A stretch of 38,087 nt of DNA from Candidatus Muiribacterium halophilum (GCA_023228995.1 JALOAD010000032.1:1-38087); one strand, 5' to 3'. Positions 7,613 to 16,114 are shown, counted from the first letter of the stretch. The notes: generated from the letters alone by a model not told the origin. Translations and numbers: made by a program.

Positions 7613-7641
7613 TTGACATTCTCATATATTTATATTAGTAT
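7613..7641 (+). promoter_or_regulatory. Consensus promoter of sRNA-2
   Basis: TTGACA (7613-7618), 17 nt, then TAGTAT (7636-7641). Predicted start is near 7648. The only thing before the terminator at 7684-7710 is a short structured RNA. Confidence 0.7.
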
Positions 7642-7648
7642 ACTAATA

Positions 7649-7712
7649 GGGATATATTATCCCGCCCCTCCACATAAACATTTGGCTGTCCTTAAAAAGA
7701 CAGCCTTTTTGT
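7649..7712 (+). ncRNA. Candidate small RNA with anti-SD motif (sRNA-2)
   Basis: A transcript of about 64 nt is predicted. It begins with a tight hairpin GGGATA/TATCCC (7649-7654 with 7658-7663, 3-nt loop), continues with an unpaired linker GCCCCUCCACAUAAACAUUU (7664-7683) and ends with an intrinsic terminator. CCCCUCC (7665-7671) is the complement of a strong ribosome binding site, GGAGGGG. Together with UCCA it matches TGGAGGGG in front of the peptide-binding lipoprotein gene (29429-29436). Protein coding is unlikely at this length, and no known riboswitch pattern was recognised. Confidence 0.65.
7684..7710 (+). terminator. Intrinsic terminator of sRNA-2
   Basis: GGCTGTC (7684-7690) and GACAGCC (7699-7705) form a 7-bp stem with an 8-nt loop, followed directly by five T, a G and four more T. 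Confidence 0.88.
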
Positions 7713-7754
7713 TTTATGATAATATTATACTATTGTATTTTTATAATATTTTTG

Positions 7755-7794
7755 AATTGAATCCTCTAAATAAATACATAATTTATAGCTTTAA
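7755..7794 (+). repeat. Dispersed intergenic repeat, long copy
   Basis: AATTGAATCCTCTAAATAAA, followed by TACATAATTTATAGCTTTAA, matches the long form of the dispersed repeat. It faces the inverted short copy at 7844-7864, and together they bracket about 110 bp between the sRNA-2 terminator and pheA. Confidence 0.8.
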
Positions 7795-7843
7795 CAGAAA
7801 AAGAAAAAACTTTTCACAAATTTTTGCTTGTATATGTTGTGCT

Positions 7844-7864
7844 ATTTAATCAGAGGGTTCAATT
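7844..7864 (-). repeat. Dispersed intergenic repeat, short inverted copy
   Basis: On the minus strand this reads AATTGAACCCTCTGAT followed by TAAAT, identical over 21 bp to the copies at 278 and 16045. It ends 7 nt before the SD of pheA. Confidence 0.85.
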
Positions 7865-7878
7865 AACAGGAGATTTTA

Positions 7879-8715
7879 ATGATAGGCTTTCAAGGTATAA
7901 AAGGCAGTTTTAGCCATCAGGCTATATATAATTTTTTTGGAAAAGACGAGAAATCAAAAGGGTTTTTAAGTTTTGAAGAAGTTTTTGAAGCTTTAAAAAA
8001 TAACATTATTTCAAGAGCTTTCCTTCCTGTTGAGAATTCTATTGCTGGAAGTGTTGCACCTGTTTATGACTTACTTTTAAAATATAATTGTTTTATAATA
8101 AATGAACATTATCAAAAAATTGATCATTATCTTTTAGCAAAAAAACAAATTAAATTAAAAGATATACAAAAAGTTTATTCTCATCCAGTAGCTTTAGAAC
8201 AATGCAGAAATTTTATATCAGAAAATAAATTTATTCCTGTTCAAATGTATGATACTGCCGGAGCTGCAAAATTCATATCTAATTCAGATGAAAATTTAGC
8301 TGCTATTTCTCCAAAATTATGTTCTTCTATTTATAACCTTCATGTTTTAAGTGAAAAAATACAATCAAATGAAAATAATTATACAAGATTTGTTGAAATC
8401 CATAATCAAAATGACAAACTTTTAATTAATCCTCATTCAAATAAAACAAGTATGGCTTTTAAACCTGTAAATACAGAAAAATATGGAGCTCTTTCTAATT
8501 GCCTTGATATTTTTACAAAATATAAATTAAATTTAACAAAAGTTGAATCCAGACCAGATTCAGAAAAATTGTGGGAATATGTTTTTTTTATAGATATATC
8601 AGCAAGTATATATGATAAAAATTTTATTAAATGTCTTTCTGTTCTTGAAGATTTCACAGAATTCTATAAAGTTTTTGGCACATATAAAGAATGTAATAAA
8701 AAAATAAAACCTTAA
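7879..8715 (+). CDS. pheA: Prephenate dehydratase
   Basis: The 278-residue enzyme converts prephenate to phenylpyruvate in phenylalanine synthesis. The catalytic domain (1-180) has 'FQGIKGSFSHQA', 'VENSIAGSV', 'SHPVALEQC', 'DTAGAAK' and the signature 'NYTRF'. A C-terminal ACT domain (about 190-270) contains the phenylalanine-binding 'ESRP' motif and 'EYVFFID', so feedback inhibition is expected. It is the stand-alone form, without chorismate mutase. AGGAG lies 6 nt before the ATG. It is a single gene behind two dispersed repeats. Confidence 0.95.
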   Translation: MIGFQGIKGSFSHQAIYNFFGKDEKSKGFLSFEEVFEALKNNIISRAFLPVENSIAGSVAPVYDLLLKYNCFIINEHYQKIDHYLLAKKQIKLKDIQKVYSHPVALEQCRNFISENKFIPVQMYDTAGAAKFISNSDENLAAISPKLCSSIYNLHVLSEKIQSNENNYTRFVEIHNQNDKLLINPHSNKTSMAFKPVNTEKYGALSNCLDIFTKYKLNLTKVESRPDSEKLWEYVFFIDISASIYDKNFIKCLSVLEDFTEFYKVFGTYKECNKKIKP

Positions 8716-9080
8716 AATTTCATAGTTTGATTAAAAATAAAAAGATTATAATGACTGAAGAAATAAGACCATAATCATAATTTATAAATCCATGTATAAT
8801 AAAATATATGGATGAAAATTATGAGTGAAAAAAATAATAAAATTTCAGAACTGTAATATTAGAAAAAAAGTCAGAAAATTTAATAGTTTTTGATCTATCT
8901 GTGAAAATCTGTGTTATATCTGGTTAAAAAATGGTTTTTATCTCAATTTGTACTTGTAAATCATGTCTGTTAATTTTTGGGTATTCTATAAACTTAATAT
9001 TTATAATTGTTTTGTGATTATTTATAATACTTTTATTGGACAGTAGTGACAGAATGTATTATCAGGAAGCGTATTGATAT
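8716..9080. other. Gene-free stretch between pheA and endonuclease gene
   Basis: No supported gene. A segment near 8897-8930 ('CTGTGAAAATCTGTG...CTGGTTAAAAA') resembles low-complexity CTGTG-type repeats seen between genes in many bacteria. A lone TATAAT at 9023-9028 points right towards the terminator at 9081-9117 but has no clear -35 box. Confidence 0.5.
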
Positions 9081-9117
9081 AAAAAAAACCTCCAGAAATA
9101 AGGAGGCTTTTTTTATT
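9081..9117. terminator. Bidirectional intrinsic terminator
   Basis: CCTCC (9089-9093) and GGAGG (9102-9106), extended by the flanking A run and T run, form a stem with an 8-nt loop. T tracts follow on both strands. It ends the endonuclease gene on the minus strand and any rightward transcript after pheA. Confidence 0.85.
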
Positions 9118-9129
9118 AAATCTTTATTT

Positions 9130-10167
9130 TCAGATATTTGATATCTTTTCAACTAGTTCAGGCTGATCTATAAATGGATTTCTATTATGCTGTCTTTCTT
9201 CAATCTCTGCATTTCTTCTAAATTCATTTTCATCAACAGGATCTGAGATATGCCATTTTCTTAACACTTCTTCTTCATAACCAGGTACATCCATATTATA
9301 TCTAACTGCAAAATAAAAAATTGCTCTTGCTACATTACCTTTATGATCATCTCTAGGTTCAAATGATGTATAACCACCTTCATTTTTACCTAATAGACTT
9401 CCACCATCTTCCCATGTTACATTAACAACATCACCAAAATTATATGAACTTCTTCTTGAATTTGATTTTGAATCAGTTGGGAATAAATGAAAAATATCAC
9501 TTTTCTTGGCAGTTGATTCACCGCCACCAAATTTACTTTGTGGCCATGTATGTTCTGTATTCATTATTGTACCATCAGGAATAGAATTAGTTTTAACCAT
9601 CTTTCCTGTATAAACACATCTAACATAACCTTCAACATTATCAATCTTTTCAAACATCTCATCTCTTGCACCATCATAACCAAGATAATAATGATTTTCT
9701 ATAAGTTCATGAAGTTTCTGTTTAAGATCCTCATCTCTTAATTCATTTAAATATCTATAATAATTCTCATAATCAAATTCATTATAAAATTTATTAAAGC
9801 TTAAAGTGATTATATCAGAGTAATTGTCAATATTAACAAGTTTTAATGAAAAATCTGTATTTTCTGTAACTTCATATAATACAGGCATTATACCAGAAGC
9901 TAATTCAACATATATCTTACCGTTTGTATTATGAAATACAAGTTCAGGAAATAAATCTCTTTCTTCAGACTGAACAGAATATTTGGTATACTGTCCTCTA
10001 ATTTTATCCTTAATGAGATTTATCTGTCCTAACTCCTCATAATCAGAATTAGCTGAATTATTTCTTAAAACACTATAAGCACCATTTAAATTGTTTATAT
10101 CCAGTGAAAAAGAATTAATAGAACAAAAAAAGAAAATACCTGCAAGAATTTTTTTAAACATTTTCAT
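9130..10167 (-). CDS. Exported endonuclease I family nuclease
   Basis: The 345-residue protein has a signal peptide (cleavage near 'NSFS', about residue 20), a roughly 120-residue beta-rich N-terminal region with no recognised fold, and a full endonuclease I (EndA-type, His-Me finger) domain. Its signatures are all in order: 'NTEHTWPQSKFGG', 'DIFHLFPTDSKSNSRRSSYNFG', 'FEPRDDHKGNVARAIFYFAVRY' and 'NRNPFIDQPELVEKI'. The catalytic His is in 'EHTWPQS'. Such enzymes cut DNA outside the cytoplasm, for nutrient recovery or DNA uptake. GGGGAG 6-7 nt upstream selects the first ATG. A strong terminator follows. Confidence 0.93.
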   Translation of the reverse strand: MKMFKKILAGIFFFCSINSFSLDINNLNGAYSVLRNNSANSDYEELGQINLIKDKIRGQYTKYSVQSEERDLFPELVFHNTNGKIYVELASGIMPVLYEVTENTDFSLKLVNIDNYSDIITLSFNKFYNEFDYENYYRYLNELRDEDLKQKLHELIENHYYLGYDGARDEMFEKIDNVEGYVRCVYTGKMVKTNSIPDGTIMNTEHTWPQSKFGGGESTAKKSDIFHLFPTDSKSNSRRSSYNFGDVVNVTWEDGGSLLGKNEGGYTSFEPRDDHKGNVARAIFYFAVRYNMDVPGYEEEVLRKWHISDPVDENEFRRNAEIEERQHNRNPFIDQPELVEKISNI

Positions 10168-10307
10168 ATAATCTCCCCGTTTCTAATTTCTCAATACTTT
10201 CGGAGCTTATACACTTATACAATTATTCCGTTTCCTTTTTTAAGGATAACATAAAACAAAAAAAAAAAAAATATTTGTTAAAAAAAACTACACTTGTTTT
10301 AGAAAAA

Positions 10308-10336
10308 AATTATGTATTTATTCAGAGGACTCAATT
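10308..10336 (-). repeat. Dispersed intergenic repeat copy
   Basis: On the minus strand it reads AATTGAGTCCTCTGAATAAA then TACATAATT, a copy of the long repeat form. It lies between the divergent endonuclease and arsC genes, directly upstream of the arsC promoter. Confidence 0.75.
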
Positions 10337-10344
10337 GATTTATT

Positions 10345-10372
10345 TTGTTATAAGAATGATATATGATATAAT
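10345..10372 (+). promoter_or_regulatory. Promoter of arsC
   Basis: TTGTTA (10345-10350), a 16-nt spacer and TATAAT (10367-10372), about 36 nt before the ATG. Confidence 0.5.
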
Positions 10373-10408
10373 AAATCTCAATTAATTATATAGGTTAAAG
10401 GTATTATT

Positions 10409-10813
10409 ATGAAAAACTTACTTTTTCTTTGCACAGGAAATTCTTGTAGAAGTCAGATGGCAGAGGGTTTTGCCAGAAAGTTTCTAAGTGAAAAATTTAA
10501 TGTTTTTTCAGCTGGAATTGCTCCAACAAAAATAGACCCGCTTTCTGTTGAGGTTATGAGTGAAATTAATATTGATATTTCTTCTTACAAAGCAAAAAAA
10601 TTATCTGACATTGATAAAATTGATTTTGATTATGTAATTACTCTTTGTGATCATGCAAAAGAAACTTGTCCATTTTTTCCTGCAAAAGTTCAATTACTTC
10701 ACAAATCATTTGAAGATCCTCATGAATCTAATAAAGGAATTGAAAGTTACAGAAAAGTCAGAGATGAGATAAAACAATATATAATCAAATTAAAAGATGA
10801 TCTTGTATATTAA
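10409..10813 (+). CDS. arsC: Thioredoxin-coupled arsenate reductase / LMW phosphatase fold
   Basis: The 134-residue protein has the low-molecular-weight phosphatase P-loop 'CTGNSCR' (Cys8 to Arg14) and the 'DP' catalytic aspartate (Asp103). Two further cysteines, Cys80 and Cys87 in 'CDHAKETC', are the pair that makes the disulfide relay in thioredoxin-dependent ArsC. It reduces arsenate to arsenite. No arsR, arsB or acr3 is nearby, so it is not in a complete ars operon. AAAGG upstream supports the ATG. It converges with the Na/Pi fusion gene with only 12 nt between. Confidence 0.92.
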   Translation: MKNLLFLCTGNSCRSQMAEGFARKFLSEKFNVFSAGIAPTKIDPLSVEVMSEINIDISSYKAKKLSDIDKIDFDYVITLCDHAKETCPFFPAKVQLLHKSFEDPHESNKGIESYRKVRDEIKQYIIKLKDDLVY

Positions 10814-10825
10814 TTAAAATTGATT

Positions 10826-13225
10826 TTATCTTTTACCCGTTATTTGCTTATATCTTTCACCTATATTAACAATATGATCTCCAACCCTTTCCATTACAGT
10901 CATTATCTCAACAAAAATTATAGAAGATCTATCTGAACATTCTCCACTTCTTGTTCTTGATATATTTTCTTCTATCAACAAAGAATTAAGTTTATTTAAA
11001 TCCTCATCTTTTTTTAAAAGTTCATAAAGCAATTGACTTTTTCCCGAAATTAAACTGCATAAAATATTGTAATTATGTTCAATAGCTTTTTTCATTTTTT
11101 CAATATCATTCAAAGCTTCTTGAGAAAAAACAAGTTTGTTTTGTAATTTTACATTTGAAAGTTTTTCTATTTTTTCAGCTAAATCACCAATTCTTTCAGC
11201 ATCATTAACACAATGTACAAAAGCTGGAATTCTTTCTGAAAGTTCATAATTTAATTCTTTGCCTGAAAGTTTCACAAGATATTCTGTTATTTCCTTTTGA
11301 AGATTATCAATTAATTCTTCTTTTCTTTTAATTTTTTCAGCTTTTCCAGTTTTAATCCCCATAAACTCACTATAAGCTCTAAAAAGATTTTTCACAGCTA
11401 CAGAAAGCATATATTCAAATTCAGCTTGGACCTGATTAAAAGCAAGTTCCGGAGTATTTAAGAGATTTTCATCAAGATGAATAATAGTTTTTTCATAATC
11501 TTTTTCAGGAAGAATAAATTTAACAAGACTAGCAAGTTTATTAGTAAATGGTAGAAATAAAACTGCCATACTTACATTAAAAAATGAATGAGCCATTGCT
11601 ATATGTTTTTCAATATTAACAGGTTCAGGAGAAAAAACATCACCAGGAGTTATCCAGTTTATAAATTTTAAGAAAATTGGTGTTTTATCAACACTTACAT
11701 AAAGCAATAATATCATCAAAACAGTTCCAGAAATATTAAATATCGAATGAAAAATACCAGCTCTTTTAGCATTTCTACTACCAGGAATAGAAGCAAAAAT
11801 AGCTGTAATAGTTGTACCGATATTATCACCAAGTATAAGTGGAAAAGCTGTCCAAAATGATATAAGTCCAGAACCAGCAAGTGCCATAGTAAGTCCAATT
11901 GTTGCAGAAGAACTCTGAATAACAGCTGTGATTATGCTACCAATACAAATCGTACCAGCAACTTTCCATAAAGGCATTATCCCATTCACAGGCGAACAGT
12001 CCAAAACAGAAAAAAAGTATTTAAAAGACTCACTTTCTCTTAATGGAAAAAGTGAATCGCTCATTCCTTTCATTCCAATAAATAAAAGTCCAAATCCAAA
12101 AATAAAATCACCCCAATGAACACCTTTTTTACCTCTAAATATTAAAATTATAAAAATACCAATTATTACTGCTGGATAAGCAAGGTCACTGATTTTTAAA
12201 GCAATTATCTGCCCTGTTATTGTAGTACCGATATTTGCACCCATAATAGCTGGAATAGATTGTTTTAATGTCAAAAGACCTGCATTAAGAAAACCAACTA
12301 TCATAACAGTACATGCTGAAGAAGATTGTATTACAGCTGTTGCTATTGCCCCGGTTGCGAGTGCAAAAAACCTATTTTCAGTTAAAAAACTTAAAATACT
12401 TTTTAATTTATTTCCTGCAATTGATTGAAGACCATCAGACATCATCTTCATTCCAAAGATAAATATAGCAAGACTTCCTAAAAGGAGTATAATCAACTTA
12501 TCATAATCAAAACCTACAGCCTTAATATTGATTACAGGAAAATTCATTCCTTTTTTATATGGAGTCATCTTTACAGTATTATTCCCGGTATTTTGACCTA
12601 ATTTTAGAGTAGCAAAAGCTTTTCCTTCTAAATCCGAAAAGATGTTTGAAGGATATATAAAAGCATCTTTATTATCTCTTATCTCAAAATTAACAGAAAC
12701 ATCAGAAAGAGGATTTGAGTTAGAATCATAAATAACAATTCCAACAGGCCTTTCAAGAACGCTTCCGGTAACTCCTTCCTGTCTATTTCCAAGTAAAGTT
12801 ACTCCATAATTTAAAAAAACAGTTTCAGAAACAATATCATCAATATTCAAAACTTCAATTTTTACAGGAATTTTACCAATTTTATTTTGAGCAAATACTT
12901 TGAATTTGGCTTTTCCACCTTCGTCTGTTATAAGTTCTGCTGAATAATTAAAAATTTCATCTATATATATTGAATTATTTTTTTCTACACTTACTCTTAA
13001 TTTTATATTAGGAATATTTTCACGAGAACCTTGCCCGCCAAAAAAACCTGGGATTTTCTGACTTTTAACTCTTAATTCAATATAATTAGACCAAGTTCCT
13101 GGGCGTAAATATTGTTCTGTACCGCTAATAATATTGATTTTTTCAGGATAAAGCTCATTTTGAGAACAACCTGTTATAAATAGAAGAATAAAAAAAATAG
13201 GAAATAACAATAAAAATTTCTTCAT
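10826..13225 (-). CDS. Lipoprotein Ig-like / Na-Pi cotransporter / PhoU fusion
   Basis: The 799-residue protein begins with a lipoprotein signal (lipobox 'ITGC', Cys20). Two Ig-like modules follow: about 28-138, and a clear Big_1-type domain at about 142-236 with 'GVVI'-like strands and 'DLEGKAFATLKLG'. The Na/Pi-cotransporter (NptA/YjbB) membrane domain spans about 242-560 with both repeated 'QSSSA' motifs (300-304 and 437-441). A PhoU-like four-helix domain fills about 575-795. It probably moves phosphate with sodium. NptA-PhoU fusion is known in bacteria; the secreted Ig-like extension with a lipobox is unusual. GGGAG lies upstream of the ATG. Confidence 0.9.
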   Translation of the reverse strand: MKKFLLLFPIFFILLFITGCSQNELYPEKINIISGTEQYLRPGTWSNYIELRVKSQKIPGFFGGQGSRENIPNIKLRVSVEKNNSIYIDEIFNYSAELITDEGGKAKFKVFAQNKIGKIPVKIEVLNIDDIVSETVFLNYGVTLLGNRQEGVTGSVLERPVGIVIYDSNSNPLSDVSVNFEIRDNKDAFIYPSNIFSDLEGKAFATLKLGQNTGNNTVKMTPYKKGMNFPVINIKAVGFDYDKLIILLLGSLAIFIFGMKMMSDGLQSIAGNKLKSILSFLTENRFFALATGAIATAVIQSSSACTVMIVGFLNAGLLTLKQSIPAIMGANIGTTITGQIIALKISDLAYPAVIIGIFIILIFRGKKGVHWGDFIFGFGLLFIGMKGMSDSLFPLRESESFKYFFSVLDCSPVNGIMPLWKVAGTICIGSIITAVIQSSSATIGLTMALAGSGLISFWTAFPLILGDNIGTTITAIFASIPGSRNAKRAGIFHSIFNISGTVLMILLLYVSVDKTPIFLKFINWITPGDVFSPEPVNIEKHIAMAHSFFNVSMAVLFLPFTNKLASLVKFILPEKDYEKTIIHLDENLLNTPELAFNQVQAEFEYMLSVAVKNLFRAYSEFMGIKTGKAEKIKRKEELIDNLQKEITEYLVKLSGKELNYELSERIPAFVHCVNDAERIGDLAEKIEKLSNVKLQNKLVFSQEALNDIEKMKKAIEHNYNILCSLISGKSQLLYELLKKDEDLNKLNSLLIEENISRTRSGECSDRSSIIFVEIMTVMERVGDHIVNIGERYKQITGKR

Positions 13226-13369
13226 ATAATATACTCCCGTAAAATACAGGTTAAATTACAAAAATATATTATCACAGTTAATTTTATAATACAATGTATT
13301 GGAAAAAAGCCACTCTATTTTGTTAAATTAAAATTTTTTCTGATATTATTGAAAGAAAAGGAGATTTTT

Positions 13370-13720
13370 ATGTTATATCAATTTTTTAAAATCCTTATAT
13401 CAAGCATATTAATTCTTTTAATATCTGAAATATCTAAAAGATCCTCTTTTATTGGTGCAGTATTAGCATCTATACCATTAGTATCTGTTCTTGGAATTAT
13501 ATGGTTTTATATTGATACAAAAGATACATTAACAATAATATCTCTTTCCTACAGTATATTCTGGCTTGTAATACCATCACTTTCTTTTTTTCTATTACTG
13601 CCATTTTTTTTAAAGAAAAACATATCATTCTATTATTCATTGTCTCTATCAGTTTTAATAATGATAATTGTATATTTTTTAATGATTAAAGTTTTAAGCA
13701 AATTTGGAATTCAATTATGA
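13370..13720 (+). CDS. DUF3147 family membrane protein
   Basis: The 116-residue protein has four hydrophobic segments and the family pattern 'SSFIGAVLASIPLVSVLGIIWFYIDTKD' followed by 'SIFWLVIPSLSFFLLLPFFL'. The ATG at 13370 is preferred because AAGGAG is 7 nt before it; an upstream start would include that site. Its stop overlaps the ATG of the MFS gene by 4 nt, so the two are translationally coupled. The biochemical role of the family is not established. Confidence 0.8.
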   Translation: MLYQFFKILISSILILLISEISKRSSFIGAVLASIPLVSVLGIIWFYIDTKDTLTIISLSYSIFWLVIPSLSFFLLLPFFLKKNISFYYSLSLSVLIMIIVYFLMIKVLSKFGIQL

Positions 13721-14928
13721 AAAATGTAATTTTTAAATTTTCAACTTATGGTTTTTTAAAAAACTTGCGATTTTTTGAACCTTTTTTTTATTTATATTTT
13801 TTATCAAAAGGATTTTCATACACTAAAATAGGAATTTTGATATCAATTAGAGAAATGACATCTTATATATTTGAAATACCATCAGGAATATTCTCAGATT
13901 ATTATTCTCCAAAAAAATCCTTAATATTATGTTTTGCTTTATATATATGTTCTTTTTTTACAATACATTCAAGTCAAAATATTTTTTATATTTCAATAAT
14001 TGGAATGTTTCTTTTTGGAATTGCTGAAGCATTCAGAAGCGGAACACATAAAGCTATTATTATAAATTATCTTGAAGAACAAGGAATGCTTGAAAAAAAA
14101 CATGAAATATATGGTTACACACGGTCATGGGCACTTCTTGGTTCAGCATTATCTGCAATAATTTCAGGATTTCTAGTTTTTTACACTGGAAATTATAATA
14201 ATCTTTTTATTGCAAGTACAATTCCTTATTTAATGCTGATTTTTTTAATATCAACATATCCTAATGAAAAAAACAATCATAAGAAAAAGATTTCTTTTAA
14301 AGAACACACATTTTCTCTCCTAAAAGAGTTAAAAAATATAAATCTTATTAAAGGAATATTAAATACATCAATATTTGAGGCTGATTTCAAATTTACAAAA
14401 GATCTTATTCAACCAATAATCAAAGCTTCCATTGCAGTTGTTTTTATTAATCAATTAACAATAAACAAATATACCGGAGCAATACTTGGCTGTATTTATT
14501 TTTTTATTTATTTAATATCATGTTATTTTGCAAGAAATTCACATAAGATTTTATCAAAAATTAATACAAATGAAGAAAACATAATAAATTTATCATTATC
14601 AATATTTGCTGTATTTACATTTATATGCGGTATAACACTATATTTCAATCATTCTCATATAATCCCTGTAATACTTCTTTTATTAAACTTCTGTCTTTTT
14701 AATATAAGAAAACCATTGGGAATAAGCATAATTGCAAGCATGACAGCCAAAACTCATCGTGCTTCAGTCCTGTCTATTGAATCACAGCTTAAAACATTAT
14801 TTCTTTCATTTTTTGCTGTAATTTCAGGAATTTTAATAGATAATTATGGACTTAGCTTCGCATTTTTCTTTATTTCAATTACAATATTATTGATTTCACC
14901 ATTTATTTACATAAAAAAAAGACCGTAA
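13717..14928 (+). CDS. MFS transporter
   Basis: The 403-residue protein is a 12-segment major facilitator. The N-terminal half shows 'YFLSKGFSYTKIGILISIREMTSYIFEIPSGIFSDYYSPKKSL', a good match to the conserved loop 2-3 motif (G-x-x-x-D-x-x-x-x-K/R) region. The substrate cannot be told from sequence. It is coupled to the DUF3147 gene by the ATGA overlap. Its stop codon lies inside the stem of the terminator that follows. Confidence 0.85.
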   Translation: MKNVIFKFSTYGFLKNLRFFEPFFYLYFLSKGFSYTKIGILISIREMTSYIFEIPSGIFSDYYSPKKSLILCFALYICSFFTIHSSQNIFYISIIGMFLFGIAEAFRSGTHKAIIINYLEEQGMLEKKHEIYGYTRSWALLGSALSAIISGFLVFYTGNYNNLFIASTIPYLMLIFLISTYPNEKNNHKKKISFKEHTFSLLKELKNINLIKGILNTSIFEADFKFTKDLIQPIIKASIAVVFINQLTINKYTGAILGCIYFFIYLISCYFARNSHKILSKINTNEENIINLSLSIFAVFTFICGITLYFNHSHIIPVILLLLNFCLFNIRKPLGISIIASMTAKTHRASVLSIESQLKTLFLSFFAVISGILIDNYGLSFAFFFISITILLISPFIYIKKRP

Positions 14929-14945
14929 AAATCACGGTCTTTTAT
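14918..14945. terminator. Bidirectional terminator overlapping the MFS stop codon
   Basis: GACCGT (14921-14926) and ACGGTC (14934-14939), extended by A and T runs, form a stem with a 7-nt loop. It serves the MFS operon and, leftward, the ferredoxin gene. Confidence 0.85.
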
Positions 14946-14958
14946 ATTTTTTAACTAA

Positions 14959-15138
14959 TTAAACTAATGTAATACAAGAAACTGGACAAGCATCTACACA
15001 AGCACCGCATTCTACACATGCATCAGCATTTGTAGGATCAGCTTTTCCATCTACCATAGTAAAAACTTCAACTGGACAAACTCCAACACAAGCTTCACAT
15101 CCAACACAAGCATCTTTGTTAATTTTTGGTACTGCCAT
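14959..15138 (-). CDS. 2[4Fe-4S] ferredoxin
   Basis: The short 59-residue protein has two complete CxxCxxCxxxCP clusters: Cys11, 14, 17, 21 and Cys41, 44, 47, 51, as in clostridial ferredoxins. An extra Cys55 is present. GGAGG lies 6 nt before the ATG at 15138. It is the low-potential electron carrier of anaerobes, and the natural partner of the bifurcating hydrogenase encoded at 34025-38087. It is a single-gene unit, closed by the terminator shared with the MFS gene. Confidence 0.95.
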   Translation of the reverse strand: MAVPKINKDACVGCEACVGVCPVEVFTMVDGKADPTNADACVECGACVDACPVSCITLV

Positions 15139-15241
15139 TGTAACCTCCAGAAATTATTTTATTACTTTTTTTAAATCCTTATTTGATTTAATCAAACATA
15201 TTCTAATCCATAGTTTTTTTTTTGTAAAATTTTAATTTATT

Positions 15242-16015
15242 TTATTTTAATTTGCTTTTTATTATCCAAATTATATCAGAATAATTCTGGCTTTTAAAGA
15301 CATTAGATATGTTTTCATAATATACCGGTATTATACGGATATTAGAATATTCTGACTTTCTATTAATTTTATTTAAGACCCCAAAACCTCCTAAAACTTT
15401 ATCTTTATCAAAAATAAGAATTATTTTTTCATTAGCATCGGAATTTTTTATAAGATTTTGTAAATTATTAGCTATAAATTCTTTTTCAATAAGAATAGAA
15501 TTGTAATAATTGCAGAATAAACTCATATTAAATCTTCTTATTTCAGGAATTTTTAATTTATATTTTTCAAAGTAATATTTTTTCTCTATAAAATCTTCTT
15601 CATAATAAGGAATTAAAATTTTTTCATCAGTATTGAGTTTATCAACACCAAATTCTTCAATTTTTTTCTTTAACTTTGAATTAAATGAAATATTTTTTAA
15701 TTCAATACTATTATTTTTAAAAAATTTTAATAATTTATCTGAATAAACGAATTTATTGTCAAATTGTATATCTGAATAAACACATAAATGGCTCATTCGC
15801 TGTTTTAAAATACTAATAATCTCATAAACAATTCTAAAGTTATAATCATCATTTGTATCAATACCAAAACATATAATTTTTTTATTATAAATACTTTCAA
15901 CAAATTCTTTTAAAGTTAGATTTTTTTGCAAAGAATTATCAAATATATTATCAGCATGACAAAAAAACATATTGAAAATAATAATAAACAAAAATAAATA
16001 AATTATTTTATACAT
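15242..16015 (-). CDS. Exported diverged ChaN-like protein (uncertain)
   Basis: From ATG at 16015 the protein has 257 residues with a signal peptide ('LFLFIIIFNMFFCHA'). The rest loosely follows the ChaN/DUF399 haem-binding lipoprotein layout: an early 'KIICFGIDTNDDYNFRIVYEII' where ChaN has its G-E-x-H-D segment, and a late 'NSILIEKEFIANNLQNLI' then 'ILIFDKDKVLGGFGV' where ChaN has R-D-x-x-M and G-x-G-H. The key histidines and the RD pair are not conserved, so haem binding is doubtful. A longer frame to 16090 would be coded by the dispersed repeat and is rejected. No clear SD is present. Confidence 0.5.
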   Translation of the reverse strand: MYKIIYLFLFIIIFNMFFCHADNIFDNSLQKNLTLKEFVESIYNKKIICFGIDTNDDYNFRIVYEIISILKQRMSHLCVYSDIQFDNKFVYSDKLLKFFKNNSIELKNISFNSKLKKKIEEFGVDKLNTDEKILIPYYEEDFIEKKYYFEKYKLKIPEIRRFNMSLFCNYYNSILIEKEFIANNLQNLIKNSDANEKIILIFDKDKVLGGFGVLNKINRKSEYSNIRIIPVYYENISNVFKSQNYSDIIWIIKSKLK

Positions 16016-16044
16016 TATAAAATTATAATCCTTTTTGAATCTTA

Positions 16045-16065
16045 ATTGAACCCTCTGATTAAATA
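16045..16065 (+). repeat. Dispersed intergenic repeat, short copy
   Basis: Twenty-one bases (AATTGAACCCTCTGAT then TAAAT) identical to the copies at 278 and 7844. It lies between the tRNA terminator and the ChaN-like gene. Confidence 0.85.
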
Positions 16066-16077
16066 ATCTATTAAAAA

Positions 16078-16107
16078 CAAAAAAAACCATCGTATAGATG
16101 GTTTTTT
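16078..16107. terminator. Terminator of the tRNA-Glu/tRNA-Asp unit
   Basis: AAAACCATC pairs with GATGGTTTT around a 5-nt loop (GTATA), with A and T runs on both sides. It lies directly after tRNA-Asp on the minus strand. Confidence 0.85.
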
Positions 16108-16114
16108 ATAATAA

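Noticed and set aside
7574-7849. A 91-codon plus-strand frame
   Set aside because: It runs through the sRNA-2 promoter, hairpins, terminator and a dispersed repeat; composition is that of non-coding DNA.
9023-9117. A third sRNA before the terminator at 9081
   Set aside because: A TATAAT and a terminator are present, but there is no -35 box at proper spacing and the only C-rich element is inside the terminator stem.
16016-16090. N-terminal extension of the ChaN-like protein
   Set aside because: It is coded by the dispersed repeat, lacks an SD and would bury the signal peptide.
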